A stretch of DNA of 64,000 bases from Aptenodytes patagonicus. Its lineage: Eukaryota > Chordata > Aves > Sphenisciformes > Spheniscidae. The notes under the pieces are model-generated. The model was not told the DNA's origin. It ran no database searches and saw nothing but the letters and a program-made list of their open reading frames with translations. How positions within the stretch are numbered: position 1 is the first letter of the stretch; the number at the start of each line of letters is the position of its first letter. Of this stretch, positions 25,721-38,249 are shown piece by piece. The position numbers and the translations under genes were made by a program. The stretch is taken from contig NC_134954.1 in the NCBI RefSeq assembly GCF_965638725.1, positions 6,753,001 through 6,817,000 on the forward strand, read 5' to 3'.

Positions 25721-26760
25721 CTGAGAATAATAGGAAAAATAGTGCTTAATTTTTTAAATATATTTCATTTATTCTTTGTATAATAGTAAAGAGTCACGGA
25801 CTGTCTTATACTTAAAAACACAGCTTAAATACTTAAAAACATTGCTAACTTTAAACATATGTTTCATTACTTACATAATTTCTCTATTGACATAGAACGT
25901 GCAATTTAACACGCAAACGTAGGTGTAGAGAAAATTAACAACTTGGACCTTAATTCTGGGTTTACACAGACTCTTATCCTTCCCTCCTTTTTTAATTCAT
26001 GAGATGGAAGGTGTGGTGGTGTGATACATCATTGCAAATGGCCATTATAATGAAAAAATAATTATTAAAAAGTCGTTAGTTCTGACTTTTTATAGTATAT
26101 ATGAGTAGTTAAAATAGCACAGTAATAAAAATAGCTTCTAATTCCTTTCTATTCCACCCTGAAATGCTTTGAATTTAGGTATTTTAATCAAGTAAGTCGC
26201 TTTGGAAGTTTTCTGTACCGCAGGAACACCGTCCACCATGCGCCCAAGTCCTGCTGCGCCGGCCTGGCGACGAGTCCTACGTCCCGATTCTGCCGGTGTG
26301 AGGACGCTCAGGGCTAAACAGGTCAAGTGCCCGCTCCCTGCTCCGGCCGCCCCGGGGCCGCGCTGCCCCCGGGGACACCCGAGGGGCCCCGAGACACCCC
26401 CCCCCCCCCCCCCCCCGCGCAGGACCGCAGCGTTACCGCCGAGGACACGCGGGTGAGCGAACGCCCTGCTGGGCTTTAGATACTGGGACATCGTATCACA
26501 TCGTTACGTTATGTTACACGCTGTGTTATCTGGGGCTGCTCTCGCAGTGGCCTGTCTCCGTGGAGAAAGCCCCTGTCCGTGCCCTCCCTTGATGCAGCAA
26601 CGGGCAATAAAACACCCGCGGGTGCTGCCCGGGGGCGGCGGAGGCGTCCGCGCACCCCACGGAGGAGCGGTGGACACCGCTCCTGCGGAGGGAGGGGGGG
26701 GGCAGGGGCGGGGGCGCAGCCGTGCGCGGCGCTGCGCGGGCGCGGAGGGACGCGCGGTAC
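25721..26760 (-). other. PCOLCE2 intron 1
   Basis: Intron of 1040 bp. The half next to exon 1 belongs to the CpG island and holds an uninterrupted run of 20 C at 26397-26416; the half next to exon 2 is AT-rich. Confidence 0.8.
26397..26416. repeat. C20 homopolymer
   Basis: Twenty consecutive C on the plus strand, G20 on the transcribed RNA of PCOLCE2, within intron 1 and the CpG island. Such runs vary in length and are prone to sequencing error. Confidence 0.9.
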
Positions 26761-26849
26761 CTGTGCGGCGGGGCCGCGGGGCGCGCCGCCGCCAGCAGCA
26801 GCAGCGGCAGCAGCAGCGGCAGCGGCGGCCGCGGGGCGGCGGGCGGCAT
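26761..26849 (-). CDS. PCOLCE2: PCOLCE2 coding exon 1 (start codon and signal peptide)
   Basis: This exon encodes the first 29 residues plus two bases of codon 30. The start ATG (26847-26849) has G at -3, an acceptable Kozak context. The peptide begins MPPAAPRPP, followed by a leucine-rich core and then AAARPAAPP, a typical secretory signal peptide that sends the product to the ER lumen. The donor reads CACAG|GTACCG, with GT at 26760-26759. The split codon AG+G gives Arg and joins exon 2 as R-P-T-F-T-C-G-G, matching the family sequence at the start of CUB1. The exon lies inside a CpG island, and its CTG/CCG/GCG codons make a GC-rich local repeat. The signal peptide differs from human, as expected for a fast-evolving segment. 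The 5' UTR and transcription start cannot be fixed from sequence. Confidence 0.85.
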
Positions 26850-27399
26850 CTCCGGGCGGCGGCGGCTGGGGCAGGGCTGGGGCCGTGGAACCGCTCCTCC
26901 GGCTGCCGCCTGCTCCTCCCGTGTGCGCCGGGGCCGGGGGAGGAGGCAAAGGCTTCCGCGGCCCTCCGCCCCCGGGGCAGGGCAGTGCCGGGCAGGGCCG
27001 CCCGCCTATCCCTCCGTGGGGCGCGGCGCTGCGCGGCCGCGTAGCCGCGGGCGCTGCCGGCTTCCCCTTTCCCCTGGGGGCCCTGCCCCGGCCGTGCCCA
27101 GCCCCGCCCCGGTATCTCCCGGGGCAGGCGGGCGGCGGTGCTGCAGCCTCGGCCCCGGGGGGCATCCCCGGCACCGCGTACTTCGCGCACGAAGGGGCGG
27201 AAGGAGCGCGCGGCGACGGAGCCGCAGCGACCCCCCCGTCAGCGGGATCGCCCCCAACCCCGCGGCCTCCTGCAACGCCCTGCTCCCTGTCCTCAGGTGG
27301 CACAGCGGGGATGTTTGTCCCGATCATGAATGAAGTCAGTGTCACCATTTGTGCAATCGTGTACAGCTTCGCCAACGCTTGAAAAATAGTCATGCTGCT

Positions 27400-30300
27400 T
27401 TAAAGTTTCTTCTTTATTTAAATTCTAAAGTAAACTTAAAATGCTTCGTTTTGTTTACCAGTTGGTGATCTTGACCCATTTTAGTAGCCTTTTCACTCAG
27501 GCTGTGAAAGATACTTTTTAAAGTGCTGTGGCAGAGCTCACAGAAATGAACTCAGTATTTGTGTGTTCGTAGGATTTGGGCCAAAGTTGTTTAACTGAGA
27601 AAAGAAATGAAAAATTAAGTCAGTATTCTTATTGAACACAAGAAAACTTGACATTTTAAAAAAAACCCATTTACAGAAACCACATTGTTAGTGCTGTTGG
27701 ATGATGACATACAGATTATCACGTCAATAAATGTTAATTTATCTTTTAAGGATCGTTTTAAGAAGAGCCTGCCCCTCTTCTTGCTTTAAGTGCTTCTTCC
27801 CATATACACCTCTTGCAGGAGAAGAAGGTAAGTCTGTAGTAAAGTGTTCAGGCACAGTCAACTGAAGCAAAGACTGAAGAAACTAAACAGAAATTCTGCT
27901 GCATGCAAGGCAGAATATAAACCTATTATCTTATTTTTAGCTTATTTATTAAGCACTTAACATTCCTATTCTTGCAAAATACAAAGAAGGGCGGTCCCAC
28001 TCCTAAGGCTTTAAAGAAGTGCTGTGGATTAGAGAGGATGCTCTGAGGATTAAACAGAAAGTGGATGCTGCAATTTAGCAGGTGTAATACCTGTACCCTC
28101 ATTTCCACAGTGTTGGATGAAGAAAGCAGTAGAATAACCTGGATCCCTGCTTGCTAAATTTCCAAGAGGGTTTGTGTGGGAGGGGTGCAGCTGCTATTGG
28201 CATGTCCCAGATCTTTGGAGGCAGCCTGCAAGACGGCTGGTAAGAAAGAGGTGCCGACAGCGTTCCTGTGTGCATAGAGGCAATAGAAGACAACAAAGAG
28301 CAGAGGCTGAGGTGTGCACAGGTTTTGCAGAGGCCCAGGTTTTGTATGAGTGCACGTGTCGGTAGCCAGGTGGGAGTGCCTGGCCTGCAGCCCTGAGGAG
28401 GGGCAGCCCCACATCCCCCAAGGGGGCTGGAGGAAGGAGCAGGACACACCTAGGCAAGGCTTGGTGAAGGATCGGGGCAGGGAGCCCAGTCCACAAAAAG
28501 GGGGCTGTGGAAACAGAGAAGATCGTAACATGGTCGGAGCAGAGATAATATTTGCAGCTGTGTTTTGAACTGATTTGAAGTGACAGAGATGGGAAATAAG
28601 AAAGCTAAAAAGGACATATTTACTTACTCCATGACCAACAGGATGCTGGTTAGCAGCCAAAAGTTTAACTACTACCACTAGGTATACTGGTTTTAGTCAT
28701 GACGGTAACGTAATGTTAATAAAAATTGCTAGATATGGAAGTCAATGTATACGACAGAGAGTTGTGTAATCCTCACACCACAGACACATGCATTCCCTGC
28801 TGCTCCTCGCTGATTGTCAATATTTTTGAAGTCTAGAGAAGACTCACTATTTAAAAACAAGAAAGTATTTCAGGCTTTATATCCACTGAAGGGCTGGCCT
28901 CTGTGCAAAACCACCACCAAGGGCTGTTAGTTCCCAGGGATTACATGTTCAAGGACTCTTTTACGTGTGGTTGCTGCAGACTTTTAACCTCTTCCAAAGG
29001 TAGTTTTAAACTTCTGAACAGTTAATGTGATAACAGGTTCTGCATTACCACCCAAGAATATCTACAGGTCTGTGCAGCGAAGGGACGATTCAGGCCTGAT
29101 GAGCAAATTGAGGCAGAGAACAGGCTGCTGGGAAAGCCCCACACACCCGTACATAGCATGTGCAGCCAGGCTCCTGCACCCTTGCCATATCGGGAATAAC
29201 AGCAGCATCACTCCCTGGCATTGGCTATCCGGGAACACACCCTAAATTACAGACTACAAACAAGGCACTCAATCTAAATTAAACTATATTTACCGAATGT
29301 AAATGATGTTGCTAGAGAGAATTCACCCATGAACTAAACCAGAGACGTCTGGCTGGTTTCCATCGATGGCTGCAGAAGGAACAGAAAAGTAAAAGGCCGG
29401 TAAGTAGTTGCCCATAAATAAAGGTGCTAGCATTGACATTAATCTTAAGCTAAATTAATATCTGTTAGGAACACAGAAATGGGAGTAACCTTTCTTCTTC
29501 ACCAGGCCCAGTCCCCTACTGTTGCAGGGAACCAAATCAAATAAACCCCTTCATAAACTGATGATACTTCATTTTTGAAGTCAGGAAGCTGCTCGATCAG
29601 CATCTGTTAGAGTCCCCGTCTTTGTGAGATAAAACGGTGAAGTGCACAGTTAAGAATTGTATGTAGGAAATGGATATAAATTAAGCTATAAATGTTTTAA
29701 GCTCAAAACCAAAAGATGGCAGATTTACAGTCTCTCATGCAATCTTAATTATGCTGCCTTGTGTATGTATTCTTTGCATAAATGATGCATAGGCTATGTG
29801 ACAAAAATAGTATGGAGTTGCATAAGCAAAGAGTCTGTATTAACGTGCACAAAAAGTGTCTAACTTTTGACGGTTGACTTTGCAACACAAGTAACTTTCC
29901 TTTCTTTTCTAACGTAGTTTCTTTTTGAAGGTAGAACAAAAACTGTTTTCTGTTACATGTGTCCCTGAGGCATGGCATCTACAGGCTTGGAATGATGAAC
30001 CTTTAGTGATAAACTATTTAACATTTAAACTACAGAGCTAGTGACATAGTAATTATAAAAAATGCCCACTGTCCTGGGATGACATTACCTCCTGTAGTGG
30101 TCTAGCAGAAATGCCCAGCCTGAGTGACCCCTCTTCTCCCATCGGCTGCTGCTGGCTCTCCTGGACTAAGCTAGTGATGCTGGTGCTCCAGGGGTGCGTG
30201 CTTCTCCCTGTCAGTCATTGAAGAAAGATATTTTGTACACAAAGCTAACAAGAGACAAATTTCCTAATGAATGTCTAGCAAGTGTGACCTTGTCTGCCTG

Positions 30301-30783
30301 AAAATGAGACAACTGCTGAAGTGGAAAGGGGAAACCTCTACCTGAAATGTAACCTTGTGAGACGGTCTGTCACTGAGATGTTCTTTGAAAAGCCTGTGTA
30401 AATGATGGTGCAAATTGACTGGAGGTGGTCTGGCTCTTCCACGTGTCCCTCCATGCATCTCTGCCATCTTCCCTGTGACAAATTTAGTAATGATGTTGCT
30501 GTGCAGCAGCCAGAATGGCCTGCTGATCTGACTGAAAATGAACCTCCTCCCTAAAGGCTTAGTTTCTTAATCTTCATGCTCCAGCTTTCAGGCTTCTCAC
30601 CAAATCTTCTTTTCCTCTGTGGAGAGTCATCTGTACAAAATCCCTTGTAGCATGACAAAAAGATGTAAGACTTCTTCGTGCTCTTTTAGTGTTTGTGCAC
30701 AAGTCCTGTTCGGCTGACAATGTGAAATTATTTGAATTTAGATTTATGTAAATGCTATCAACAACAGCTCTTTATTTCATTTG
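27400..30783. other. Intergenic segment upstream of PCOLCE2
   Basis: About 3.4 kb of AT-rich DNA. Open frames of up to 174 codons near 28.1-28.7 kb have no recognisable domain. No gene or repeat family was identified. Confidence 0.6.
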
Positions 30784-31190
30784 AATCATAGAATCATAGA
30801 ATAGTTTGGGTTGGAAGGGACCTTTAAAGGTCATCTAGTCCAACCTCCCCCTGCAATGAGCAGGGACATCTTCAACTAGATCAGGTTGCTCAGAGCCCCG
30901 TCCAACCTGACCTGGAATGTTTCCAGGGATGGGGCATCCACCACCTCTCTGGGCAACGCGTTCCAGTGCTTCACCACCCTCAGCATAAAAAATGTCTTCC
31001 TTAGATCTAGTCTATATCTACCCTCTTTTAGTTTAAAGCCGTTCCCCCTTGTCCTGTCGCAACAGGCCCTATTAAAAAGTCTGTCCCCATCTTTTTTATA
31101 AGCCCCCTTTAAGTATTGAAAGGCTGCAATAAGGTGTCCCTGAAGCCTTCTCTTCTCTAGGCTGAACAACCCCAACTCCCTCAATGCGCT
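30784..31190 (-). mobile_element. CR1 LINE, 5'-truncated 3' end
   Basis: The minus strand encodes the C-terminal part of a CR1 reverse-transcriptase protein: RELGLFSLEKRRLQG, LIAAFQYLKGAYKKDGDRLF, DRTRGNGFKLKEGR, HWNALPREVVDAP and LDGALSNLI. It ends in the CR1 3' UTR and tail, visible on the plus strand as the tandem octamer tcatagaa at about 30784-30801 followed by gtttgggttggaagggacct. Everything 5' of the last protein segment is missing, which is usual for CR1 copies. The frame is still open over about 100 codons, so the copy is not very old. It is immobile on its own. CR1 is the dominant LINE of birds and supports an avian source. Confidence 0.95.
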
Positions 31191-34100
31191 CTTAAGTGCC
31201 AAAACCTTGATATTTTCACTTCCAAAAGAACTTTGGTATTTCCTGGAATTGCAAGTTGTCTCTTTTCAGAATAGCACTGGACAACACGCAATAGAGAGGA
31301 CGTATGCCTATTTTCTTGATAATCCTAGCACCTAAAATGACTCTTACAAGCTGATGTACCCACCCAGTTCCTAGGATTCCCAAATTTGCTTTGGTCTGTC
31401 AGCCAACGATTTGTCCATGTTACGCCTTTAATTGAATCCGCTACTTTATAGAAATAAAAAACCACACAAGAGTTGTCACTGGAAAACTTGCAGAGCCTCC
31501 ACCCTTCCCCAGGCTGGAGTTCCCACTCTTCTATCTTTTTGTATGTCAAGCTTCACTCGGTTCATTTATCAAATGACAATGTGGTTTCTGGCTTTGTATA
31601 AGAAATGGCTGTGATGAGTCGTAGACCTCCCCCTCCCTTGTTTTTTTTTGATACTGAGATACCAAGTGCAAATGCAGTATTGACAGTGTTCCCACACCTT
31701 AGGAATTTAGGAACCAAGCTTACATTCCTTATTCAACATTTTTTTTGTCTCTTTGCTGGCTTTACCTCAAGTAATAACATATTTAATACAGTTGCAAAAC
31801 TTCACAGTTCATTTTATCATTTAGCAGAGAGACCAGATGTGATGCATTAATCATGAAAGTGGTACAGTTTTTCAGTATGGCTTTTCTAAATTACCTCTGG
31901 TCCTTCCATTTGTCAGTACGGGCAATTCTGACATCAGTTTCTACTTGCCTCTTCTCTTTATAGGAATACAAGCTGGTATCCAATTATTGTTTTTTTTCAA
32001 ATGTTTTACCCCCTGTTGTTCAAAGTCAATTGCTTATTTGCCAGCACAAGAAAATATTAAGGAGAATGGTGCTGATTTATCATTAGTTGAATTGTTTTTC
32101 ATCATAATATAAAAATGATAAATTGGACAACTACTGCTAAATTGCAAATATTCCTGTAACCAGAGAGATCTAGTAATTATTAACCAGAGTGTCTGCTATC
32201 AAGCAGGATGCTTGAAACATTCATAATGTTGTGAACAGATACTCCATCACAGTACAAGCCTCCTAAAGGATTGTTTCAACATTTCCAATGAAGCATCCCG
32301 GGGTCCATTAACCAAGAGCATGCACTTACAATGTCCGTATCACACAGCAGGTGGAGAAATTGCTAAAGTACTGATCAGACAAATGGATTCTAAAAGAGTA
32401 TTTTTAAGCAAGAGCTATCTAACAGCGCATTTTAAACACATTGGTCCAAGGAAAATATTCAGTACCTAAAAGGAACAGGAACATAAACCATGGAATAGAA
32501 GGCCGTAAAATTAAAAAGGCAGAACCCCTGAATTGCCTGCAGGTACCTGTGACTCAGGCAGTCCCACGGCCGAATCTTGCAGCAGCAGACAGAGAGGAGC
32601 AAAGCACTTCAGCGCCTGCAGGACAGCTTCCAAGCCCCGGCACCGGGCAGGGCATCATCGAGTGTCAGTAAACGCTATTCTTATCTAGAGAGCTGTAAAA
32701 GCAAAGACAGATCAGCTACCCAGTCAGTCATTATCCCAGGCTCGATGTAATCTAAATCAGCAAGTGTTCAAGTAGATAATATTATGAAAGAAAATTCCAA
32801 AGCAGGTTCCCTTTGCTTTGGCGGATGCGGGAAAGAAACATGAGACCATTAATTATGCTTGTGCTTGGGGAAGGAAATACGAGAGGAGTTAGAAAATTAT
32901 GTCACTAAAATGGAAAAAATAGACTTTCTGTTTCTGGGTACAAAATAGAATTACTTTTATGAGGGATATATAAAAAAAATCATCCTTGCATCCATTGTCC
33001 TCATATAAAGACAAGACTAGCTCATGTCTGTATGTGAATAAATTTCTGGAGACTTAGAGCAGAGTCTGGTTTATAGATTGAGAAATGAAAAGAGCTGATA
33101 CTTTGAACAATCTACAGCACAATAGCATCCTCTCTCCTCCAAAAGCACCACCACCACCAGAGACTTTTAAGCTAGCTCTGACCTGAATGAAGAAAGTGAG
33201 AGTGTGGAATCATTGCTGTGTTACATGACACACTGGTGATGATCACAGCCATCTTCCCTTCAAGTTGGCTGCAAGCGACACTGGAGGCATAAGGTAAAGG
33301 CATGTCTGAATCCACTCAGAAGTTATGACTGTGCAGTGAGAGACTTTGTCAGCTACTGTACGTGCAGAAGCAGGGAAAGAAAAGTTGGAAAAGGCATCAA
33401 GGGTGCTCTAGAGAAGTCTCTTTCAGGTTTAGAGTGTGCTTTTGGGAAGAACACTGTCAAAAAGAAAACTGGAACCATGAGCAAAGAAGCTGCCTATTTT
33501 TTTGTGTGTGCTTTAATTCCCTTGCGTTCAAGGAAGAGAAAGTTTTACGTCCTCTATATATAAGCAGGTTTGTGTTAAGGCACCCAGCTTCAGTTTCTTT
33601 TTTTTTTTCTTCCTAGCTTCTGAATGCTGTAGTTGAAAATTAGAAATATTTTTTAAGAGCATCAAATACGTTATGCTGTCATACTGCTATTGCACAGGTG
33701 ATATCTGGAACCTGAGTCTCATGGTGCAGTTTCACATATTATAATTAGTTTACTGTTACTGGCAACACAGATTGGAAATCAGAACTAAGCCCCGTGAGAA
33801 ACTTTCATGCCAGTACTCTCATTGCTTTTCCTGAATTTCCCTCTACTACTCTTATTTATATATATAAAATATATATAAAAAGGAGAACATTTTGATCTAA
33901 TTTATTTACTGCAAATGTTCTTAGGAAGAAAAGTGTTGTGAACAATTTCAGTTCAGCCAACCAAAATACTGTTTTCCTACTTTTACTGATAAGAAAATTC
34001 ACTATCTGCTTCCAAAATACCATAAACTGTATGGGAAGGGGACAATGAGGAATGAACTCTTTACAAAATGTGCAAATGATATGATATAGCCTGTGCAACA

Positions 34101-37100
34101 AGAGATGGGAGAATACAAGGAAATTACCATCAGACGTAATCATTCCTGCACTTGTTTTCTTGACTTGAATAGGAGGCCCTAGCTAACTGAGCAGCTCAAC
34201 AGCTACACCTGAATTATAAAACGGAGAAGTCTACATCTGAAGGACTTCCTTCCTCAAAGGTGAAAATCCAGAACAGGGAAAATACCCTTTCTTCGACAGG
34301 CAGACTAGATCAAGTCAAGAGAGCGGAAGTATTTGGGAGGGAACATCTTGATACAGCCATTCTCTACCAGGTACAACGTCATATTGATGATACAAAAAGA
34401 CTTACTGGATTCCTCTTCTTGTTTATGCTATGCCCTCCATTGTCCTTACTCAGTCTTTGGAGCATAGAGTCCTTGGCAAGAAGGAGGGTGTTGCACCACT
34501 GATGTAAATTAGGACTGTTCCTGTGCAAGAATAAATTGTACCAGGGCCAGGCAGTTCTGAATAGGGGAATTACAGTCAGTCCCTATGGCCTCCTTCCCAT
34601 CAGAGTACAGGGGTCATGGAATGCAAAATTGGGGCCAGATTATTTCACTGGTGGCTGGAACTCAGCTATCTGCCATGTGCGTTACAATGGTACGTTTACT
34701 GTTTCTAAATGCTGAATTACTGCCCTGGGAGATGCACACATGCGTTCTGGGCCAGAATTTGGAGATTAGCCTAATACTATGTTTTTTAAACACATCTGGG
34801 ATCTATTATGTTGCTGGGTAATGATTTTCACAGGATCATCATTACTTAATATGTAAAGAAATGTCATTGTCAGTATCAGTCTCAGCATGGTATTGCAGAG
34901 CAACACGTCTGAACACTAGATAAGTGCTTCTTGCTATGGGCAAAATACTATAGGTCATGAAAATGCTAAAGTATTAAAGCCAAAAGTTATAAAAAATGAA
35001 TGGAACCTATATGGAAATTTGAGGAGCCAAGTCCAGAGACTTCCAGAAAGTAGCAGTTTTGTTTACAAAATGTATCACAAAAGTAACCTAAACACTGGAA
35101 AAGCATTAGAGAAACAGCAGTATAGGCTGAAATTAGATATATTCTTGGTATAAAAAAGTTTCAGTGTTTTTAGTGTTATATGGAAACAATTGCATGAAAC
35201 TTCTATGCAGTTCTAACTCAGCAACTTTAGTACTTTAGGAATCAAAAGTGCAGGGCCAGCATCAAGCAGCAATTTATCCTTTTTGTATTCCAGGAGTTAC
35301 TTGTTTTAATCCTTTCAAGAGCCTCAGACTATTTTGATTTTAACACTCTCTGAGGAAATTTCCCATATCCACCAAACAAAATAAAGGCCAGACTGAGTCA
35401 GTAATATTGTCATTTAATTTCAGTGCTCCTAAACTATACTTAACTTCAGTTTGGAGGTGGACAGTTGAGCACAGGCAACTGTTTTGAAAGAATCTTTATG
35501 TTCAAATGCTTCAACTCACCTATTGAAAGGGTACTTTGAGAGGAGAAAAGTCATTCCAGATTCTAAGCCTGGTCTTTGGGCTAATTCTTGAGGTTACAGT
35601 CAAGTTTCTTTTTAATCCTTGCAGGAAAGGAACCAAGAATGCCTGCCTCTACCACATAACATTTCCTGGCGGTTGTATAGCATCTTTGAATAAGGAATCA
35701 GAGAATTTGCAAGGATTGGTAAGTATTTATTTAAATTTCTATTGTTACCTCTTCTACAGTTGGAGAGCTGTACCGCTGTAACTCCTTCCACTTCAAAAAA
35801 ATTATGCCTGGCTTTCAGTGTGTATGAAAGACTAATCAGGCTCTTGAGCTCCTGTTTTATGTGTGCTATCATTCTTTAAGAGGTGCGGTACTTCGCCTGA
35901 GGTATGCTGAGCCAGCATTCCCTCATGTTTCCAGATGTACTGCTGTGCACTGATAGTAATTATTCTGCACAATGTCAAATAGTAAGGAATTCTTTGCTGT
36001 AAATAGGTACAGATGCAGATATGCGGTGCTAGGTATATGGATTCTTGAAAGGGAATGAGAGGAACAGTTTTACATGGAGCCTGAGTTATAAGCGCAACTG
36101 ATAGATCACGATTATTATACTGTCTATCCAGCACAACACCTCTGTATTCAGCTTTCTGGCTAGATTTTCAAAGCCCTTGGTTCTTAGGCTCTTAAACTCT
36201 GCTGACACTTTTCTCTGCCTTGACACCACCCTAAATACACCTAAAATGTTCGCTGGCCTGTCTCTTGGTTACCACTCTCTCATGGTTGCACCTTTTACCC
36301 AGGTGAAAGTGTGCTTCTATGGATTCCTTAATAATTTTCTGGTATTATTAACCCTGGAGTCTCTTCTTAAGTACCATTATTCAACTATCTGCTTTAAATG
36401 TAAGCGAAATTCAAATACATCTAATTAAACTAAGTGGATTCTAAGCTCAGTGTATCTTCTGAAGCACTATGTCTCTGACCTGACCTGGATTGTTAATTTA
36501 TGAATTTAAAGCTGCAGTATCGCTTCTACGTTTTTTTTAATGCATAAGAAGACTCCAGCATACGTTCCCAGCCACGCTCTACCACGAGACTTATACCCAA
36601 AAGGTTACAGCTATAAAAAAATGATCAGAAGTCTGATCCAAACACAAAGTTTTTTGAACGGGACTTTTGGTCACACTGCATCCTCGTTGTGTTCAAAGTT
36701 TATTTTGACAATTTGACTCCATACTTCTTTGCATTAATATGAGAATCGGGTTAAATCTGCCATTCAAATTTGCATAGTTTAGCAGTCCATTCCACTCCTA
36801 ACCCCAATTTGTCTGTTTTGGTTTAGTTTGGTGTTAGAACTACCCTCAAAACATTCACCTATTTGTTAAACCATGGGCCATTTTAAAGTCACGCATATCC
36901 CTAGAAGGGATGAAGTCGGTCTAAACACCATCAAAATGTGAATGCAAGCTCAATAGTTACTAGAAGCACGGGTGTACAAAGCACAACTGAAAATAGAAAA
37001 CCTGTATTGTTTGTTAAAAACAAATTGTTAAATTTTGTAAACAAACAAACAAACAAACAAAAACAACGAACAAACTCAAACACTTGATTCTGGGATAAAA

Positions 37101-37910
37101 CAGTCCCTTTTTTGGACTTTTCACATCCAGCTTTTAAGTCCAGAAAAGAGAAGTATAGAACTGTCAAACTGAACAGACCTTAACTATGTGTCCAATGTTA
37201 GGTTGGCTATCAGTTAGATAACAGCTTACTGAATTGTTGCAAGAAAGAGTTACTGTTAAAAATAATTCCTGTAAACCCCTCAGTATCCATGGGAATAGAT
37301 GGAAGTAGGTATTATGATCACTACCTAAAACAGCAAGAGGGCATCAGAGTAACCTTGTTTTTGCATGTTTCTTCAGTAGATGAATTGAATGTTTTCCAGT
37401 TGATGGAAATGAAGTTTTTTCCAGGCTGTGAATCCCCAAGTTACCCTTTCACAGAAGCCCTTCACTCTATGACAACAGGTACAATTCACAGTTTCTAAAG
37501 CGGAAAGCAAAGATTACCTGCCTGAACTCTGATTAGACTAAGATAGAAGGCAGAGAATTTGTGGAGCCCATACTGGTAAACAAGATATTATTTGGAAAGA
37601 CTTTCTAAGTTAGTTTGCGCTAATAATTGACTGAATACTTGGGCAGGAAAGAAAATCTCAGTACCCAGGAGCAGAATATGATTTTTTCATATTTCTAAAT
37701 AAAATTAAGTCCCCAAACTCAGTTTCATTTGGTACAAACTATTCCATTTAATGCTAAAAATGTATTTTTATGTAAGTGCTTGTCAAAATAATAATACAAA
37801 TTGATGTGTAAATCCCACAGAGAAATAGAAGTTCGTATTAGTCTTCCCAAAGAAGTCAGTGCATGCCTCACAAAATCTAAGTCTAATTCCTACCTGTGTT
37901 TGAGAGGAAC
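31191..37910. other. Intergenic segment between CR1 and the TCTCC repeat
   Basis: About 6.7 kb of AT-rich DNA without a recognised gene. It contains AT-rich low complexity near 33850-33880 and an AAAC-rich repeat at 37039-37075. Confidence 0.6.
37039..37075. repeat. (AAAC)n-type simple repeat
   Basis: Five perfect aaac units followed by imperfect aaaaac/aacg copies. Confidence 0.8.
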
Positions 37911-38249
37911 TCTCCTCTCCTCTCCTCTCCTCTCCTCTCCTCTCCTCTCCTCTCCTCTCCTCTCCTCTCCTCTCCTCTCCTCTCCTCTCCTCTCCTCTCC
38001 TCTCCTCTCCTCTCCTCTCCTCTCCTCTCCTCTCCTCTCCTCTCCTCTCCTCTCCTCTCCTCTCCTCTCCTCTCCTCTCCTCTCCTCTCCTCTCCTCTCC
38101 TCTCCTCTCCTCTCCTCTCCTCTCCTCTCCTCTCCTCTCCTCTCCTCTCCTCTCCTCCCCTCTCCTCCCCTCTCCTCCCCTCTCCTCCCCTCTCCTCCCC
38201 TCTCCTCCCCTCTCCCCTCTCCCCTCTCCTCTCCTCTCCTCTCCTCTCC
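37911..38249. repeat. (TCTCC)n pentanucleotide satellite with a decamer variant block
   Basis: From 37911 to 38155 there are 49 perfect TCTCC units. From 38151 to 38210 the pattern becomes six copies of the decamer TCTCCTCCCC, then TCTCCCC variants and TCTCC again up to 38249. One strand is pure pyrimidine for 339 bases. Since 5 is not a multiple of 3 and no stop can arise, reading frames on both strands stay open and give false Leu-Ser-Pro or Arg-Gly-Glu proteins. Confidence 0.97.

Larger units (their letters stand above)
1..26849 (-). other. PCOLCE2: PCOLCE2 gene body, coding exons 1-8, 3' end cut by window edge
   Basis: Procollagen C-endopeptidase enhancer 2 is a secreted glycoprotein that binds fibrillar procollagens and raises the rate at which BMP1/tolloid proteinases remove the C-propeptide. 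Eight exons on the minus strand were assembled by matching to the recalled human protein. Every intron is GT-AG, and exon lengths 89, 109, 256, 125, 137, 155, 84 and 168 give consistent phases with no stop. The joined product is about 375 residues: signal peptide (1 to about 25), CUB1 (about 35-146), CUB2 (about 156-269), Thr/Pro linker (about 270-293) and NTR domain (299 onward). Human PCOLCE2 has 415 residues, so about 41 residues and the stop should lie left of position 1. Introns run from 1.0 to 7.9 kb. The paralog PCOLCE is less likely, because the residue match is much closer to PCOLCE2 and PAQR9 is the neighbour. Confidence 0.95.
26220..27350 (-). promoter_or_regulatory. CpG island and promoter region of PCOLCE2
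   Basis: A sharp switch from AT-rich DNA to a dense GC and CpG block covers exon 1 and about 500 bp upstream of it. A GC box (GGGGCGGGGC on the minus strand, 27101-27110) lies about 250 bp upstream of the start codon. No convincing TATA box was seen, which fits a CpG-island promoter. The transcription start is not determined. Long frames open in all readings here reflect base composition. Confidence 0.75.

Noticed and set aside
26504-27393. Several overlapping frames of 177-294 codons on both strands
   Set aside because: CpG-island sequence lacks stop codons by composition. Only the 29-codon signal-peptide segment (26761-26849) is supported by splicing into exon 2.
28154-28678. 174-codon minus-strand frame upstream of PCOLCE2
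   Set aside because: Composition and overlap with frames in other readings suggest chance; no domain recognised.
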